From: a virus | IMG/VR virus record: IMGVR_UViG_3300022821_000013 | Coordinates: 29,251 to 93,250 of that record | Strand: one strand, 5' to 3' | DNA: 64,000 nt | Part shown: positions 16,777-25,647 of the stretch, in pieces | Numbering within the stretch: position 1 is the stretch's first letter | How the letters are laid out: every line of letters starts with the position of its first letter | Notes under the pieces: generated by a model | The model's input: the letters and a program-made list of their open reading frames with translations, nothing else | Told to the model about the DNA's origin: nothing | Databases searched by the model: none | Position numbers and translations under genes: made by a program

Positions 16777-17091
16777 TCATAGCCGCCTTTGTCTTATAGT
16801 TCTATTTTCAATTTCTTCTAAAAACTCATCTGGTAATCTAGGAATTTCAGACCAATATAAAATATCTTGTCCGAAGTATGTGGATGGTCCAAAAGTCTTC
16901 CAGTTGTAATCCCTCTTGTTATTACTTTCATTTTTAGCTTTATTCCGCCACATAATAACTGACCTATGATACATATCTTCAGGATACTCCCAATTATCTC
17001 CGTGATACCATCCAATAACACATTTACCAAATTCTGGTAAACTGTCAGATGTACGATTCCATTTAAACTCACGTGTTTTTTGACTAAACAT
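16777..17091 (-). CDS. DUF551-like small protein
   Basis: This 104-residue protein has the DUF551 layout: RTSDSLPEFGKCVIGW near the start and FGQDILYWSEIPRLPDE near the end, like 'W...de.lPe.g..Vl ... vthWmplPepP'. It is Trp-rich. Proteins of this kind are common in phages, but the function is unknown. It is the first gene downstream of a strong promoter (17145-17176). Its stop overlaps a 7-codon frame (MKSIDEY) that I do not annotate. A second frame over the same bases is a shadow. Confidence 0.75.
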   Translation of the reverse strand: MFSQKTREFKWNRTSDSLPEFGKCVIGWYHGDNWEYPEDMYHRSVIMWRNKAKNESNNKRDYNWKTFGPSTYFGQDILYWSEIPRLPDEFLEEIENRTIRQRRL

Positions 17092-17144
17092 TTAGTCTCC
17101 TGTAATTAATTAATATTAAATACTACATGTATTTATTTATTTTA

Positions 17145-17176
17145 CAAACTTACAAAAAAGAAATTACTATTCCAAA
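17145..17176 (-). promoter_or_regulatory. Bacteroidota-type promoter upstream of the DUF551-like gene
   Basis: Minus strand TTTG (17173-17176), 20-base spacer, TAAGTTTG (17145-17152). Same sequence family and spacing as the other strong sites. The -33 part overlaps the last codons of the small gene 17167-17325. Confidence 0.85.
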
Positions 17177-17325
17177 TTATTTATTTCCATAGTATCATAT
17201 TTTAATTTTACATTGATACCTGAACCACCAGTAAAATAATCACTAATATCAAAATCATGATCAGACATAATAATATATACTATATCTAATATAACGTATT
17301 TACGATATACAATAGTTTCATACAC
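17167..17325 (-). CDS. Small hypothetical protein overlapping a promoter
   Basis: This open frame ends at TAG 17167. The longest plausible form begins at GTG 17325 (52 residues), 10 bases after the previous stop and preceded by AGG. A shorter form begins at ATG 17268 (33 residues, MSDHDFDISDYFTGGSG). The sequence is acidic and soluble-looking, and the frame fills the gap between neighbours. Its 3' end runs into the -33 element of the promoter at 17145-17176. The start is uncertain and the function unknown. Confidence 0.45.
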   Translation of the reverse strand: MYETIVYRKYVILDIVYIIMSDHDFDISDYFTGGSGINVKLKYDTMEINNLE

Positions 17326-17334
17326 AACACCTAC

Positions 17335-17559
17335 CTAATTTAGACGTGTTACAGTTATATCATGTACATTTCTATCAGTACCAAATGTGTTTATTAAGAA
17401 CACATCAACATTATCCTCTATAGAATTATATAAGTTAACTTCTAACGTTTTATCCTTTACTGACGTTAGAGCAACTCTACATATATCATATTCTGGTATT
17501 TCATTATACCATTTAGTCACTACACAGCTCAAATCTTTATCTTTGAATATTCCAAACAT
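17335..17559 (-). CDS. Small hypothetical protein
   Basis: This 74-residue protein starts MFGIFKDKDLSCVVTKW. It contains no recognised motif; the pattern of short hydrophobic strands (CRVALTSVKDKTLEVNLY) suggests a small beta fold. It follows the AAA+ ATPase gene after 21 bases and is probably read from the same message. It could be a cofactor of the ATPase, but this is only positional. Confidence 0.65.
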   Translation of the reverse strand: MFGIFKDKDLSCVVTKWYNEIPEYDICRVALTSVKDKTLEVNLYNSIEDNVDVFLINTFGTDRNVHDITVTRLN

Positions 17560-17580
17560 AATCTTATACCCACTTATTAA

Positions 17581-18999
17581 TTATAAAATAAAATCTTTTT
17601 TTGAATCATCGAAATTCTCATCAGTTGCGAAAGTTATAGATTGTCTTTCTGATAACTTGCTATATATTGATGACACTGTTGTCTTCTTACTTTTTAATAA
17701 AACATCATCTTCTATTTTTAATTTGTCCATTAACACCTTAACATTTTTAGATGTAACATAACCAAATTTAAAATTACCTATCAATCTACCTTCTCTTAGA
17801 ATAGCTTTATCTATATCAAATTTATCAGTATTAAATGTTAATATCATTTGTATCTTCAAAGCACTATTTAATATACCATCAGTTGAGTTTAATAGATTGG
17901 ATATACCATTTGATACATTACCATTATCTCTACTTAATAATATCGATTCTGCCTCTTCGACGATTAATAATATATTCTCCTTTACGTCCTTATTCTGAGC
18001 TGATAGCTCAGTTAGAAAGCCAATAAACGAAGGATCAGTTAAGTTATTAATCATATTAGGCTGTACAAATATAACACATTTATTATCTAATCTACGTAAC
18101 ATATGCTTTATACAATAAGACTTACCAGAACCAGGTACACCGTGAAATAACACGATTCCTTTAGTTGATGTTCTTATATTAGAAACTAAACTTTCATATC
18201 TATCTTCAAACCCATCACCATAATGAATATCCAAATCTTCAAATTTATCATTTATATAATCTAATTTTATAGATTTCAATGTAAATCCAGAATGTGTTGT
18301 GCTTATTAAATTAACATATTCAGTCTTATTGATAATATCATTATATGATATAGTTGCTTTGGAAAAATACCCTATTATAGAATTATATACATCTATAGAA
18401 TCTTGTATTTTATCTGCACCATAAGGATTTATATCTAAAGTAATTGAACCTATATAAGAATCATTTAATGTTTCTGAATCGTAATCATCATCGTAATATA
18501 TATCATCGTCATCTGTATCAACTTGATATTTAGTATCATCATTTAAACCCATTATATTAATTGTTAATATACAAGGCAAACCATTTAATGTATACTTAAA
18601 GTCTAAATATAAATCTCTATTTATTTTACCACGCATCCCTATCAATGAGAAACCAAGTGATAATATTTCATCTAATACAGAATCGTCGTATTTGTGAACT
18701 ACTCGTTTTTTACTTTTAAAACTATTATTTAAAATGGAAGTTATATCAATTGTTATTGGTGTATTAAGACCACCAGAAGTTATGAACCTACGTTTTATCA
18801 ATGTAGAATTAGAGTTAGTATCATAATCCAACGTAACAATAGCATTAGCATCGTCATCACGTGACAATTTATTAGTTATATCTATTTTTGATATTAATTT
18901 AAGAATACTCTTATACATTCTATTAGTTAATATATTATTATGTATTGTATTAGAGTTTATTTTTTCTATACTACTATTAGTTCCATTTGATATTAACAT
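17581..18999 (-). CDS. AAA+ ATPase of the classic AAA type
   Basis: This 472-residue protein has a poorly conserved N-terminal ~270 residues including an acidic run (DTDDDDIYYDDDYD, about 161-174). A C-terminal AAA module follows: Walker A GVPGSGKS (287-294), Walker B LLIVEEAE (344-351), LLNSTDG, sensor 1 TFN (388-390) and ILREGRL. The order matches BCS1/proteasome-type AAA proteins that remodel or unfold proteins. Many T4-like phages of marine bacteria carry such an ATPase with unknown substrate. It starts downstream of nothing obvious as a promoter; the reductase terminator lies on the other side. Confidence 0.88.
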   Translation of the reverse strand: MLISNGTNSSIEKINSNTIHNNILTNRMYKSILKLISKIDITNKLSRDDDANAIVTLDYDTNSNSTLIKRRFITSGGLNTPITIDITSILNNSFKSKKRVVHKYDDSVLDEILSLGFSLIGMRGKINRDLYLDFKYTLNGLPCILTINIMGLNDDTKYQVDTDDDDIYYDDDYDSETLNDSYIGSITLDINPYGADKIQDSIDVYNSIIGYFSKATISYNDIINKTEYVNLISTTHSGFTLKSIKLDYINDKFEDLDIHYGDGFEDRYESLVSNIRTSTKGIVLFHGVPGSGKSYCIKHMLRRLDNKCVIFVQPNMINNLTDPSFIGFLTELSAQNKDVKENILLIVEEAESILLSRDNGNVSNGISNLLNSTDGILNSALKIQMILTFNTDKFDIDKAILREGRLIGNFKFGYVTSKNVKVLMDKLKIEDDVLLKSKKTTVSSIYSKLSERQSITFATDENFDDSKKDFIL

Positions 19000-19029
19000 C
19001 GATCACCTTATTATTAATTAAAAATAATA

Positions 19030-19047
19030 GAGAGTGTTTCCACTCTC
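19030..19047 (-). terminator. Terminator after ribonucleotide reductase
   Basis: A perfect 7-bp stem GAGAGTG/CACTCTC with a 4-base loop, followed by TATTATTTTTAATTA on the minus strand, 7 bases after the reductase stop at 19054. Confidence 0.88.
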
Positions 19048-19053
19048 ATTAAA

Positions 19054-22000
19054 TCACCCACATTTACTAGAGCCACAATCTAAACAAGTAAGACACCCAT
19101 CCTGATATGCTAAATTTGTGGATTTGCATTCGGAACATTCATGCCCAGTTACAACTTCCAAATCATTTATATATCGTTTAAGTATACGTTTAACACCTGA
19201 TTTCCATGATGTTATAATATCACCATCTAAATTAAGACCATCTAATAAATCAACCACATATTTGATTGGCATACCATGCCTTAAAATAGCACTTACAATT
19301 CTACTAACATCATCGAATTCCTTAATCCCATACATTTTCAAATCAATAGTTGTAATTCTATCATCACCCTTCATATATATAAATATATATTCTGATTTAC
19401 CGTTTATTTTGGTTCGTTCAATCCAACCATTAGTAACATTATTAAGATTAAAATCTATATTATCAACTGGAATGGTAAATAGTTCGTATGGCTTATCATT
19501 ATATAATCCAACAAAACCAAACCATTTAGTACCATTAGATGTAAAATGAATAACATCACAATTTATTGTTTTGGGTCGTTTTGGTGCTTTAGTATCTTCA
19601 AATAAATCAATTTTAGTATCATTATTTGAAATTAAAACTCCACTACGAGATCCATCTCTATATATAGTACACCCCTTACATCCACTTTCCCAAGCAGTCA
19701 AATATATTTTATCAACTGTATCCTCATCAATATCATTTGGTAAATTAACCGTTACTGATATTGAGTGATCTACCCATTTCTGTATTTCACCTTGCATCTT
19801 AACTTTCTCCACCCAATTAACATCATTTGATGTTGCTTTATAATATGGAGACATAGATATTATAATATTAATCGTATTTTCATCTAAACCTACAAGATAT
19901 TCTTTACATTGATTATAATCCCATGATTCACTTATAACATCATTAGTTATATTAGAACGTATGTCATTCTGATTGTAAAAGAACCAATCTATGAATTTAT
20001 GGTGAAATACATTAAATTCCATCCATTTATCACCTAATTCATCTACAAAATCAACACGTGTATTTCTATCAGTTGGATTTATTTTTCTTCGTCTTCTATA
20101 TGAAACTAAAAACACAGGTTCAACCCCAGATGAAGTCTGTGTCATCATTGATACAGTTCCAGTTGGAGCAATAGTTAGTAACCCAATATTACGTCTTCCA
20201 TATTTCAATAAGTCATCTTTTATAGATGGGTCAGATTCTAATATCCTATTTATAAATGGATTGTCTTTCTCTATATCCCAATCCCATATTGGAAAATTAC
20301 CTCTATCTTTTGCTAATTGAACTGATTCCCTGAATACATTTATAGCATAACGTTTATGAACTTCTACTGAAAATTCAGTAGCAGGTGGAGTTCCATATAT
20401 TAATCCCATAGCAGCTAACATATCACCTTCACCAGTAACACCTATACCAGTTCGCCTACCCATCTCACATTTATATTTAATTTTAGTCCATAAATCAATT
20501 TCAGTTTGCTTGGTATTAATATCTTCAGGGTCTAAATTTATTTTTTCTAATATAGAATCAATTTTTTCTAATTCCAAATCAACTATATTATCCATTATTC
20601 TCATAATATATTTAGAATGTTCATCGAATAATTCCCAATCAAATTCAGCGTGTTTTGTAAATGGATTTTTAACGTAACTATATAAATTTAAAGCAGTTAA
20701 TCTACAACTATCATATGGAGGTAAAACAATTTCACCACATTGGGCAGTGAATACACCTATCATATTATTATGTCCAATTGAATTTTCTTTTATATCAGTT
20801 ATAAATGCCAATGTATGATTATCATCAACAGTTATATTATATACATCTTCATAACCATATATCTCTACAGATTTTACTTTGTGGTTATAATCAATGGATT
20901 TATATTTTAATTCTTTATATGTTTTAAATGGTGAATTAGGTCCAAATCTAAATGGAATATTATTTGTTTTACATCGTTCCTCCCACTCTACTTTGAGTGG
21001 GGTTCTATCCAATTCAAATTTCAAATCAGAATATATCTTAATTTGTAAGTCTTTATGTTTAATTTTAGTATCACTTGCTTGTCTACGAAGACCATTTAAA
21101 TTAGAGTTATCTGGTTTAGACCATGAATTCAAAGTAGAACATTTACGTGAACAAAATGTAGACTCTTTTGCATCATACGTAGTGTGGAATTCAGAGTTGC
21201 AATTTTCACATTTTTTATTAATGTAAACCTTACCTGTATCTATAAATACATCCAAATTCAAATCCATACCTTTATGTAATGTTTTAACTACTCTAGGATC
21301 AACATCATTATATTCACCAAATCCAAGTTTATTTGCTGCCCACACTGATAAATCGTTTAAATCATACCCTAAAGTATCAACTCTCCATTTTGATAATGAC
21401 TGTGGTATACCTTTCGATTTAGCAAATGTTGACCATTCCTTATAAGAAAATCTTCTTCTGAGTGTACTCGTTAAATCCAACGCATATTCTTTAATGTCTT
21501 CATTTGTAAATCCAGAGTATTTTCCATTCTTTTCTCCTTGTGTATCATTATCAGCATGATACTTGGCATGTTCTCTGAATGTCATAATCTCTAGATTATC
21601 AGGTGAATTATTTAATCCATTATAATCTTTATGATGTACAACCAAGCCACCATTAACCCAACCATTAACCTTATTTGCATTGTATTTTTCAGACCATAAT
21701 TCTGGATTGTTATATTTAGCAATTAACTTATGCTCAAATAATTTATCAATCGTAGAATCTTTGGTATTAGTATTAATTCTATAATATGGATTAGTATTAT
21801 TCTTTGATATGCGTTCTGAACGTTTAGTAAACCTCATTAAACTATCACCACATTTCAAATCCTTAGCCTCTATTTTAGTACCATCATATAATAAAAATTT
21901 ATGATTTGTAGTTGTCTTAATAGATGAGCCATCATCAAGTGTTATTTTTAGAATTTGTCTATCATTAACAGTTAGTCTTGGATTCCTACCCATTTTAATA

Positions 22001-23103
22001 TCTACTTTCCCAGTGATTGGATCTACACTATAAACAGGAACATCTTCTCCAATCTCAGCTAATTCTCGTATAGGAACACTATTTCTACCATCTGCAACCG
22101 CAACTAATGTATCCCCAGTCACACATGGATTTGTACTTACATCTCCAAAACCATATTCTTTATAACAATTACCAATTGATTCAGATAACATTTTATCCCA
22201 AAACATTACTCCTGGTTCTGCACTATTCCAAGCATTATGAATTATTTTAGACCATATATCCCTTGCTATTATTTTATTTCTTAATTCAGTCCCATCATTA
22301 TATTTAAAAACTAAATCATAACATATTTTATTCTCTAATTCATCAAGTTTAGTCTGTTCTGAATCAGTTATATCTAATTTATCACGTAACGTTTTATATA
22401 AATCTACATCTTCTTGGTTTGTTCGTTTGACAATAAACATAAATTCATCTAACATTTTAACTGATACATTAGCACCAGTTACCTTACCACTTTCCATTTT
22501 AGCATCTATAAAATCACCTACATCTGGATGCGAAACCAAAATAGATAGCATAAGTGCACCTCTCCTACCATCTTGACCAACTTCCCTTGTAGAATTTGAA
22601 TATCGTTCCATAAATGGAACTACACCTGTGGATGTTTTAGCTGAATTGTTCACAGGGCTATGTTTGGGTCTTATATGAGATAAATCATGACCAACCCCAG
22701 CTCTCCTCTTCATTAGATGTACTTGTTCTTCATCTATTTTAAGTATAGATCCATATGAATCTTCATCATTACCAATAACAAAGCAATTACTTATACTTAT
22801 AGTTTGTAAATCATTTCCTATGCCAAACATAGGACTTCCTTGTGGGATTATATATTTAAATCTATCAAATAAATTGAAATAAAAAGCTGAATCCTTCGCA
22901 TTTGGATATTTATTATCGATTCTAGAAATTTCATCCGATAACCTCCAATGCATATTTTCTGGATTTAACTCATAATAAATATTATCTTTATTCAATGAAT
23001 ATTTCGAAATCCAAGTTGTGGCTGAAATATCTTCATTGTTAAAATAGTTTTTTGTACTTTCTAATAAATCATCGTATGAATATGTATTCTGACTTATATC
23101 CAT
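19054..23103 (-). CDS. nrdJ: Class II (adenosylcobalamin-dependent) ribonucleotide reductase with intein
   Basis: The 1349-residue precursor holds an 887-residue reductase and a 462-residue intein (residues 327-788). Reductase signatures are SISNCFVIGND, RRAGVGHDLSHIRP, RRGALM, STNP-C, CGEIVLPPYDSCRL after the intein, APTGTVSMMTQTSSGVEPVF, and a C-terminal zinc/redox tail with CSEC and CLDCGSSKC. Class II enzymes make deoxynucleotides without oxygen dependence and need B12, unlike the NrdAB pair of T4. It stands in its own unit between helicase and a terminator. AGAGG lies 8 bases upstream of ATG 23103. After splicing, the catalytic cysteine region is restored. Confidence 0.95.
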   Translation of the reverse strand: MDISQNTYSYDDLLESTKNYFNNEDISATTWISKYSLNKDNIYYELNPENMHWRLSDEISRIDNKYPNAKDSAFYFNLFDRFKYIIPQGSPMFGIGNDLQTISISNCFVIGNDEDSYGSILKIDEEQVHLMKRRAGVGHDLSHIRPKHSPVNNSAKTSTGVVPFMERYSNSTREVGQDGRRGALMLSILVSHPDVGDFIDAKMESGKVTGANVSVKMLDEFMFIVKRTNQEDVDLYKTLRDKLDITDSEQTKLDELENKICYDLVFKYNDGTELRNKIIARDIWSKIIHNAWNSAEPGVMFWDKMLSESIGNCYKEYGFGDVSTNPCVTGDTLVAVADGRNSVPIRELAEIGEDVPVYSVDPITGKVDIKMGRNPRLTVNDRQILKITLDDGSSIKTTTNHKFLLYDGTKIEAKDLKCGDSLMRFTKRSERISKNNTNPYYRINTNTKDSTIDKLFEHKLIAKYNNPELWSEKYNANKVNGWVNGGLVVHHKDYNGLNNSPDNLEIMTFREHAKYHADNDTQGEKNGKYSGFTNEDIKEYALDLTSTLRRRFSYKEWSTFAKSKGIPQSLSKWRVDTLGYDLNDLSVWAANKLGFGEYNDVDPRVVKTLHKGMDLNLDVFIDTGKVYINKKCENCNSEFHTTYDAKESTFCSRKCSTLNSWSKPDNSNLNGLRRQASDTKIKHKDLQIKIYSDLKFELDRTPLKVEWEERCKTNNIPFRFGPNSPFKTYKELKYKSIDYNHKVKSVEIYGYEDVYNITVDDNHTLAFITDIKENSIGHNNMIGVFTAQCGEIVLPPYDSCRLTALNLYSYVKNPFTKHAEFDWELFDEHSKYIMRIMDNIVDLELEKIDSILEKINLDPEDINTKQTEIDLWTKIKYKCEMGRRTGIGVTGEGDMLAAMGLIYGTPPATEFSVEVHKRYAINVFRESVQLAKDRGNFPIWDWDIEKDNPFINRILESDPSIKDDLLKYGRRNIGLLTIAPTGTVSMMTQTSSGVEPVFLVSYRRRRKINPTDRNTRVDFVDELGDKWMEFNVFHHKFIDWFFYNQNDIRSNITNDVISESWDYNQCKEYLVGLDENTINIIISMSPYYKATSNDVNWVEKVKMQGEIQKWVDHSISVTVNLPNDIDEDTVDKIYLTAWESGCKGCTIYRDGSRSGVLISNNDTKIDLFEDTKAPKRPKTINCDVIHFTSNGTKWFGFVGLYNDKPYELFTIPVDNIDFNLNNVTNGWIERTKINGKSEYIFIYMKGDDRITTIDLKMYGIKEFDDVSRIVSAILRHGMPIKYVVDLLDGLNLDGDIITSWKSGVKRILKRYINDLEVVTGHECSECKSTNLAYQDGCLTCLDCGSSKCG
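20740..22125 (-). mobile_element. Intein with HNH endonuclease inside the reductase gene
   Basis: This 462-codon in-frame insertion interrupts the reductase between STNP and CGEIVLPPY. The N-terminal splice block is C-VTGDTLVAV; block B is KTTTNHKFLLYDG. The endonuclease is HNH: VVHHKDYNGLNNSPDNLEIM followed by HAKYH. A zinc-finger-like segment (CENC...CSRKC) follows. The C-terminal blocks are VYNITVDDNHTLAF and IGVFTAQ before extein Cys. The end is unusual: Ala-Gln where most inteins have His-Asn. Some inteins with terminal Gln do splice, for example the iridovirus RIR1 intein. Confidence 0.9.
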
Positions 23104-23162
23104 TAATTAACCTCTAAATTTTAAAATTATACTTATCGTGGATAGATAAATATAGTCAAATT

Positions 23163-24533
23163 TCAATAACGTGCAGAATGTTTTATTTTATCATTAAATG
23201 TAGTTCTTGCATTCCGTTTTAAGTTGTTTAATTTCGTAGTTTCATTATTAATATCAGCTTCTCCTGTTGAATTTATCAATCCATTTTCAAGAACAAAATC
23301 AAAATCTACTAAGAATTTATCCTTACCAAATCTATTTTTGATATTCCATAATCTACCTACTTCTTCTTCTTCTTCATTTCTATTCCAAGAAAATACAATA
23401 TCACATATATCAATCTTACCAATATGCTCCTTAACATGGTATTCTTTGATTACATCTGATTTCATACCTTCTCTGTTTGATTGCGTCACTATAACAACAG
23501 GAATATCATAATCCGTAGCTATAGCCTTACACCCTTTATATATAGCATCCAAATTAACAGCTTCACCATTACTAGTTAGTAAATCTGGATAATCTAATAT
23601 TACTATATTAGGTTTTATGTTCTTTTGAATTTTAGTTTCTATGTTGGAACGTATCATAGCTATTGTAGCTTGTCCAGGTGAATAATATGTTAAGTCAATA
23701 TTACCCTTTATAGATTGAATTGTATTGATGAATTGTATTTTATTCTCATCTTCATCTGGTAATCGCATTATAGCCTCTATCTCTGAATCTTCTAATGTAG
23801 TTGTTATAATATCATATCTACGACCAACATAGTCAGTTGATAACTCTAACGTATAATGAGCAACTCTATATCCATTCATAGACGCATATTGACCTATATC
23901 ACATAATAACCAAGATTTACCTCTACCAGACGCACCTATAAACATAGTTAATGAACCAGATGGTAAACCACCCTTTATTTTATCATTTACATGTTTCCAA
24001 CGTGTTGGTATAGATGATAATTTGTCTTCTTTATATCTATTATGTATATCTTCTTTATAATCGACATCATCATCATTTATATTACCAGCTACCATAGCTT
24101 TACCTATGATATTGAATATCTCTTCGAATTTTTTCTCTTCTAATAAATCAGCTGATTTCCATAATGCAAGTGTCATGTTAGCATTAACACAAAATTTTAA
24201 TGTATCATCTTTGATATATTGTAAGTCTGGAGCTGTATAATATTCTTTTATTGATAATATTGATTTTTTTACTTGCGTCTTAAATTGTTCATTTTCTTCT
24301 TTATTTAATTCATTGGCTAAAAATGATATATTTGGTATATTTTTATACTTCTCATAATAACCATTTATTAATTTTAATACCCATTGTAATGAATCACTAT
24401 CCAAATAATTATATTTTAGTATAGGTAACACCTTCTTAGCATATGATGCATCAGTTAATATAGATGATATTATCTTCTCTTGAAATTCAAGATCATATTC
24501 TAGTTTAAGTGTTAATTCATTTTGTTCAGACAT
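23163..24533 (-). CDS. 41: Replicative DNA helicase, gp41/DnaB-like
   Basis: This 456-residue helicase has a DnaB-type N-terminal domain and RecA core with Walker A GASGRGKS (about residues 200-207), then HYTLELSTDYVGRRYD and Walker B IVILDYPDLL. An upstream TTG would add six residues, but ATG 24533 is chosen because AAGGAG lies 4 bases before it. It unwinds the lagging-strand template as a hexamer. A strong Bacteroidota-type promoter is immediately upstream (24564-24595), giving a short leader. No primase (gp61) gene was seen in the window. Confidence 0.93.
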   Translation of the reverse strand: MSEQNELTLKLEYDLEFQEKIISSILTDASYAKKVLPILKYNYLDSDSLQWVLKLINGYYEKYKNIPNISFLANELNKEENEQFKTQVKKSILSIKEYYTAPDLQYIKDDTLKFCVNANMTLALWKSADLLEEKKFEEIFNIIGKAMVAGNINDDDVDYKEDIHNRYKEDKLSSIPTRWKHVNDKIKGGLPSGSLTMFIGASGRGKSWLLCDIGQYASMNGYRVAHYTLELSTDYVGRRYDIITTTLEDSEIEAIMRLPDEDENKIQFINTIQSIKGNIDLTYYSPGQATIAMIRSNIETKIQKNIKPNIVILDYPDLLTSNGEAVNLDAIYKGCKAIATDYDIPVVIVTQSNREGMKSDVIKEYHVKEHIGKIDICDIVFSWNRNEEEEEVGRLWNIKNRFGKDKFLVDFDFVLENGLINSTGEADINNETTKLNNLKRNARTTFNDKIKHSARY

Positions 24534-24563
24534 ACATCTCCTTGTTCGCAATTATTATAATTA

Positions 24564-24595
24564 CAAACTTACACAATAATATTTAAAAATGCAAA
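24564..24595 (-). promoter_or_regulatory. Bacteroidota-type promoter for the helicase gene
   Basis: Minus strand TTTG (24592-24595), 20-base spacer, TAAGTTTG (24564-24571). The spacer sequence differs from the other copies while both boxes and the spacing are kept, which argues that the boxes are what matters. Confidence 0.88.
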
Positions 24596-24597
24596 TT

Positions 24598-25647
24598 TTA
24601 TTTTTTAGATAGTATAGAATCTAATCTTACGAATGATCTATTTATCCAATTGTCGAATTGAAAGAATGATTTTGTCACTCCATCATTTATAATTAGTTCT
24701 CTAAGTTTAGTAGAGTTAAGTCGATTACTATATTTTATTTCTGTGAATAGGTTTCTTATCGTCATAACAGACTTAACATCTATTATTGGTTCCGATAAAT
24801 CCATCATATCCAAGTTACGCTCAAATAAATCCAAACTATTATTCATTTTATTAAATGTTTTATCATCTAAATTAGTAGCAAATTCCTCTATTCCAACTCT
24901 ATTAGGGCTTTTAAGGAATGAAAATGATTTTTTCATAGTTTCTTTTCCTATACCTTTAACTCCTTTTAAATTATCAGATATATCACCTATTATAGCTTTA
25001 TAATAAACAAAGTTTTTAGGTGTACAATTGAATGTATTTATAACATGTTCTTTATTTATAAGAATCTTGGTAGTTGGATTAAAAACATTACATTTATCAG
25101 GTTCTATCAATTGATAAAAATCTTGATCTGTAGATACAATAACACATTTTTTATATTCTAACTTCGTTGCTATATATGCAATCGTATCGTCAGCTTCTAT
25201 ATTATCAATTGAGATTATAGTAACTGGTAAATTATATAGATAATCTATTAATCGTTTAAATTGTAGTATCATTGATTCTTCTTCATCAACACCCTCAGAC
25301 GTTTCCTCTCGATTGTAGCGTTTTATTTTGCCTCTGTTAGCTTTATACCCAGAATACATCTTCTTACGTCTGTTAGAGCCACCAACACCATCAAAGACTA
25401 TAACTACTCTTGATGGTGCTAAGGTTCTAATCATATATTCTAAAGATATTAAGAATCCCACATACCCACCTACATAATAACCATTATCATTTATCTGTGA
25501 TGCCTTTATAAAACACGCTTTGTATCTATTGGTACCATCTAATATAAGAACATTGTCATTTAATTCAGTTGATATGTCAAGTCCGTTAGGTAATAATATA
25601 TCTTTAATCGTCATCAATACCTTTCTGATATGATACGGTTTCGTCAT
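24598..25647 (-). CDS. rnh: 5'-3' exonuclease / RNase H, flap endonuclease family
   Basis: This 349-residue nuclease has the FEN/T4 RNase H acidic motifs: VLILDGTNRYKACF, VVIVFDGVGGSNRRKKM, IEADDTIAY, VIVSTDQDFYQLI and GDISDNLKGVKGIGKE (helix-hairpin-helix-like). It removes RNA primers and flaps from Okazaki fragments, working with gp32. Its ATG overlaps the end of uvsX by 44 bases, so recombination and primer removal genes are translationally coupled. The stop lies two bases before the promoter of the helicase gene. Confidence 0.92.
   Translation of the reverse strand: MTKPYHIRKVLMTIKDILLPNGLDISTELNDNVLILDGTNRYKACFIKASQINDNGYYVGGYVGFLISLEYMIRTLAPSRVVIVFDGVGGSNRRKKMYSGYKANRGKIKRYNREETSEGVDEEESMILQFKRLIDYLYNLPVTIISIDNIEADDTIAYIATKLEYKKCVIVSTDQDFYQLIEPDKCNVFNPTTKILINKEHVINTFNCTPKNFVYYKAIIGDISDNLKGVKGIGKETMKKSFSFLKSPNRVGIEEFATNLDDKTFNKMNNSLDLFERNLDMMDLSEPIIDVKSVMTIRNLFTEIKYSNRLNSTKLRELIINDGVTKSFFQFDNWINRSFVRLDSILSKK

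Noticed and set aside
16818-17072. Alternative 84-residue minus-strand frame over the DUF551-like gene
   Set aside because: Only the 104-residue frame shows the DUF551-like pattern and abuts the neighbours with normal spacing.
24534-24551. TTG start adding six residues to the helicase
   Set aside because: AAGGAG sits 4 bases before the internal ATG at 24533 and lies within the would-be TTG-started codons, so the ATG is the better start.
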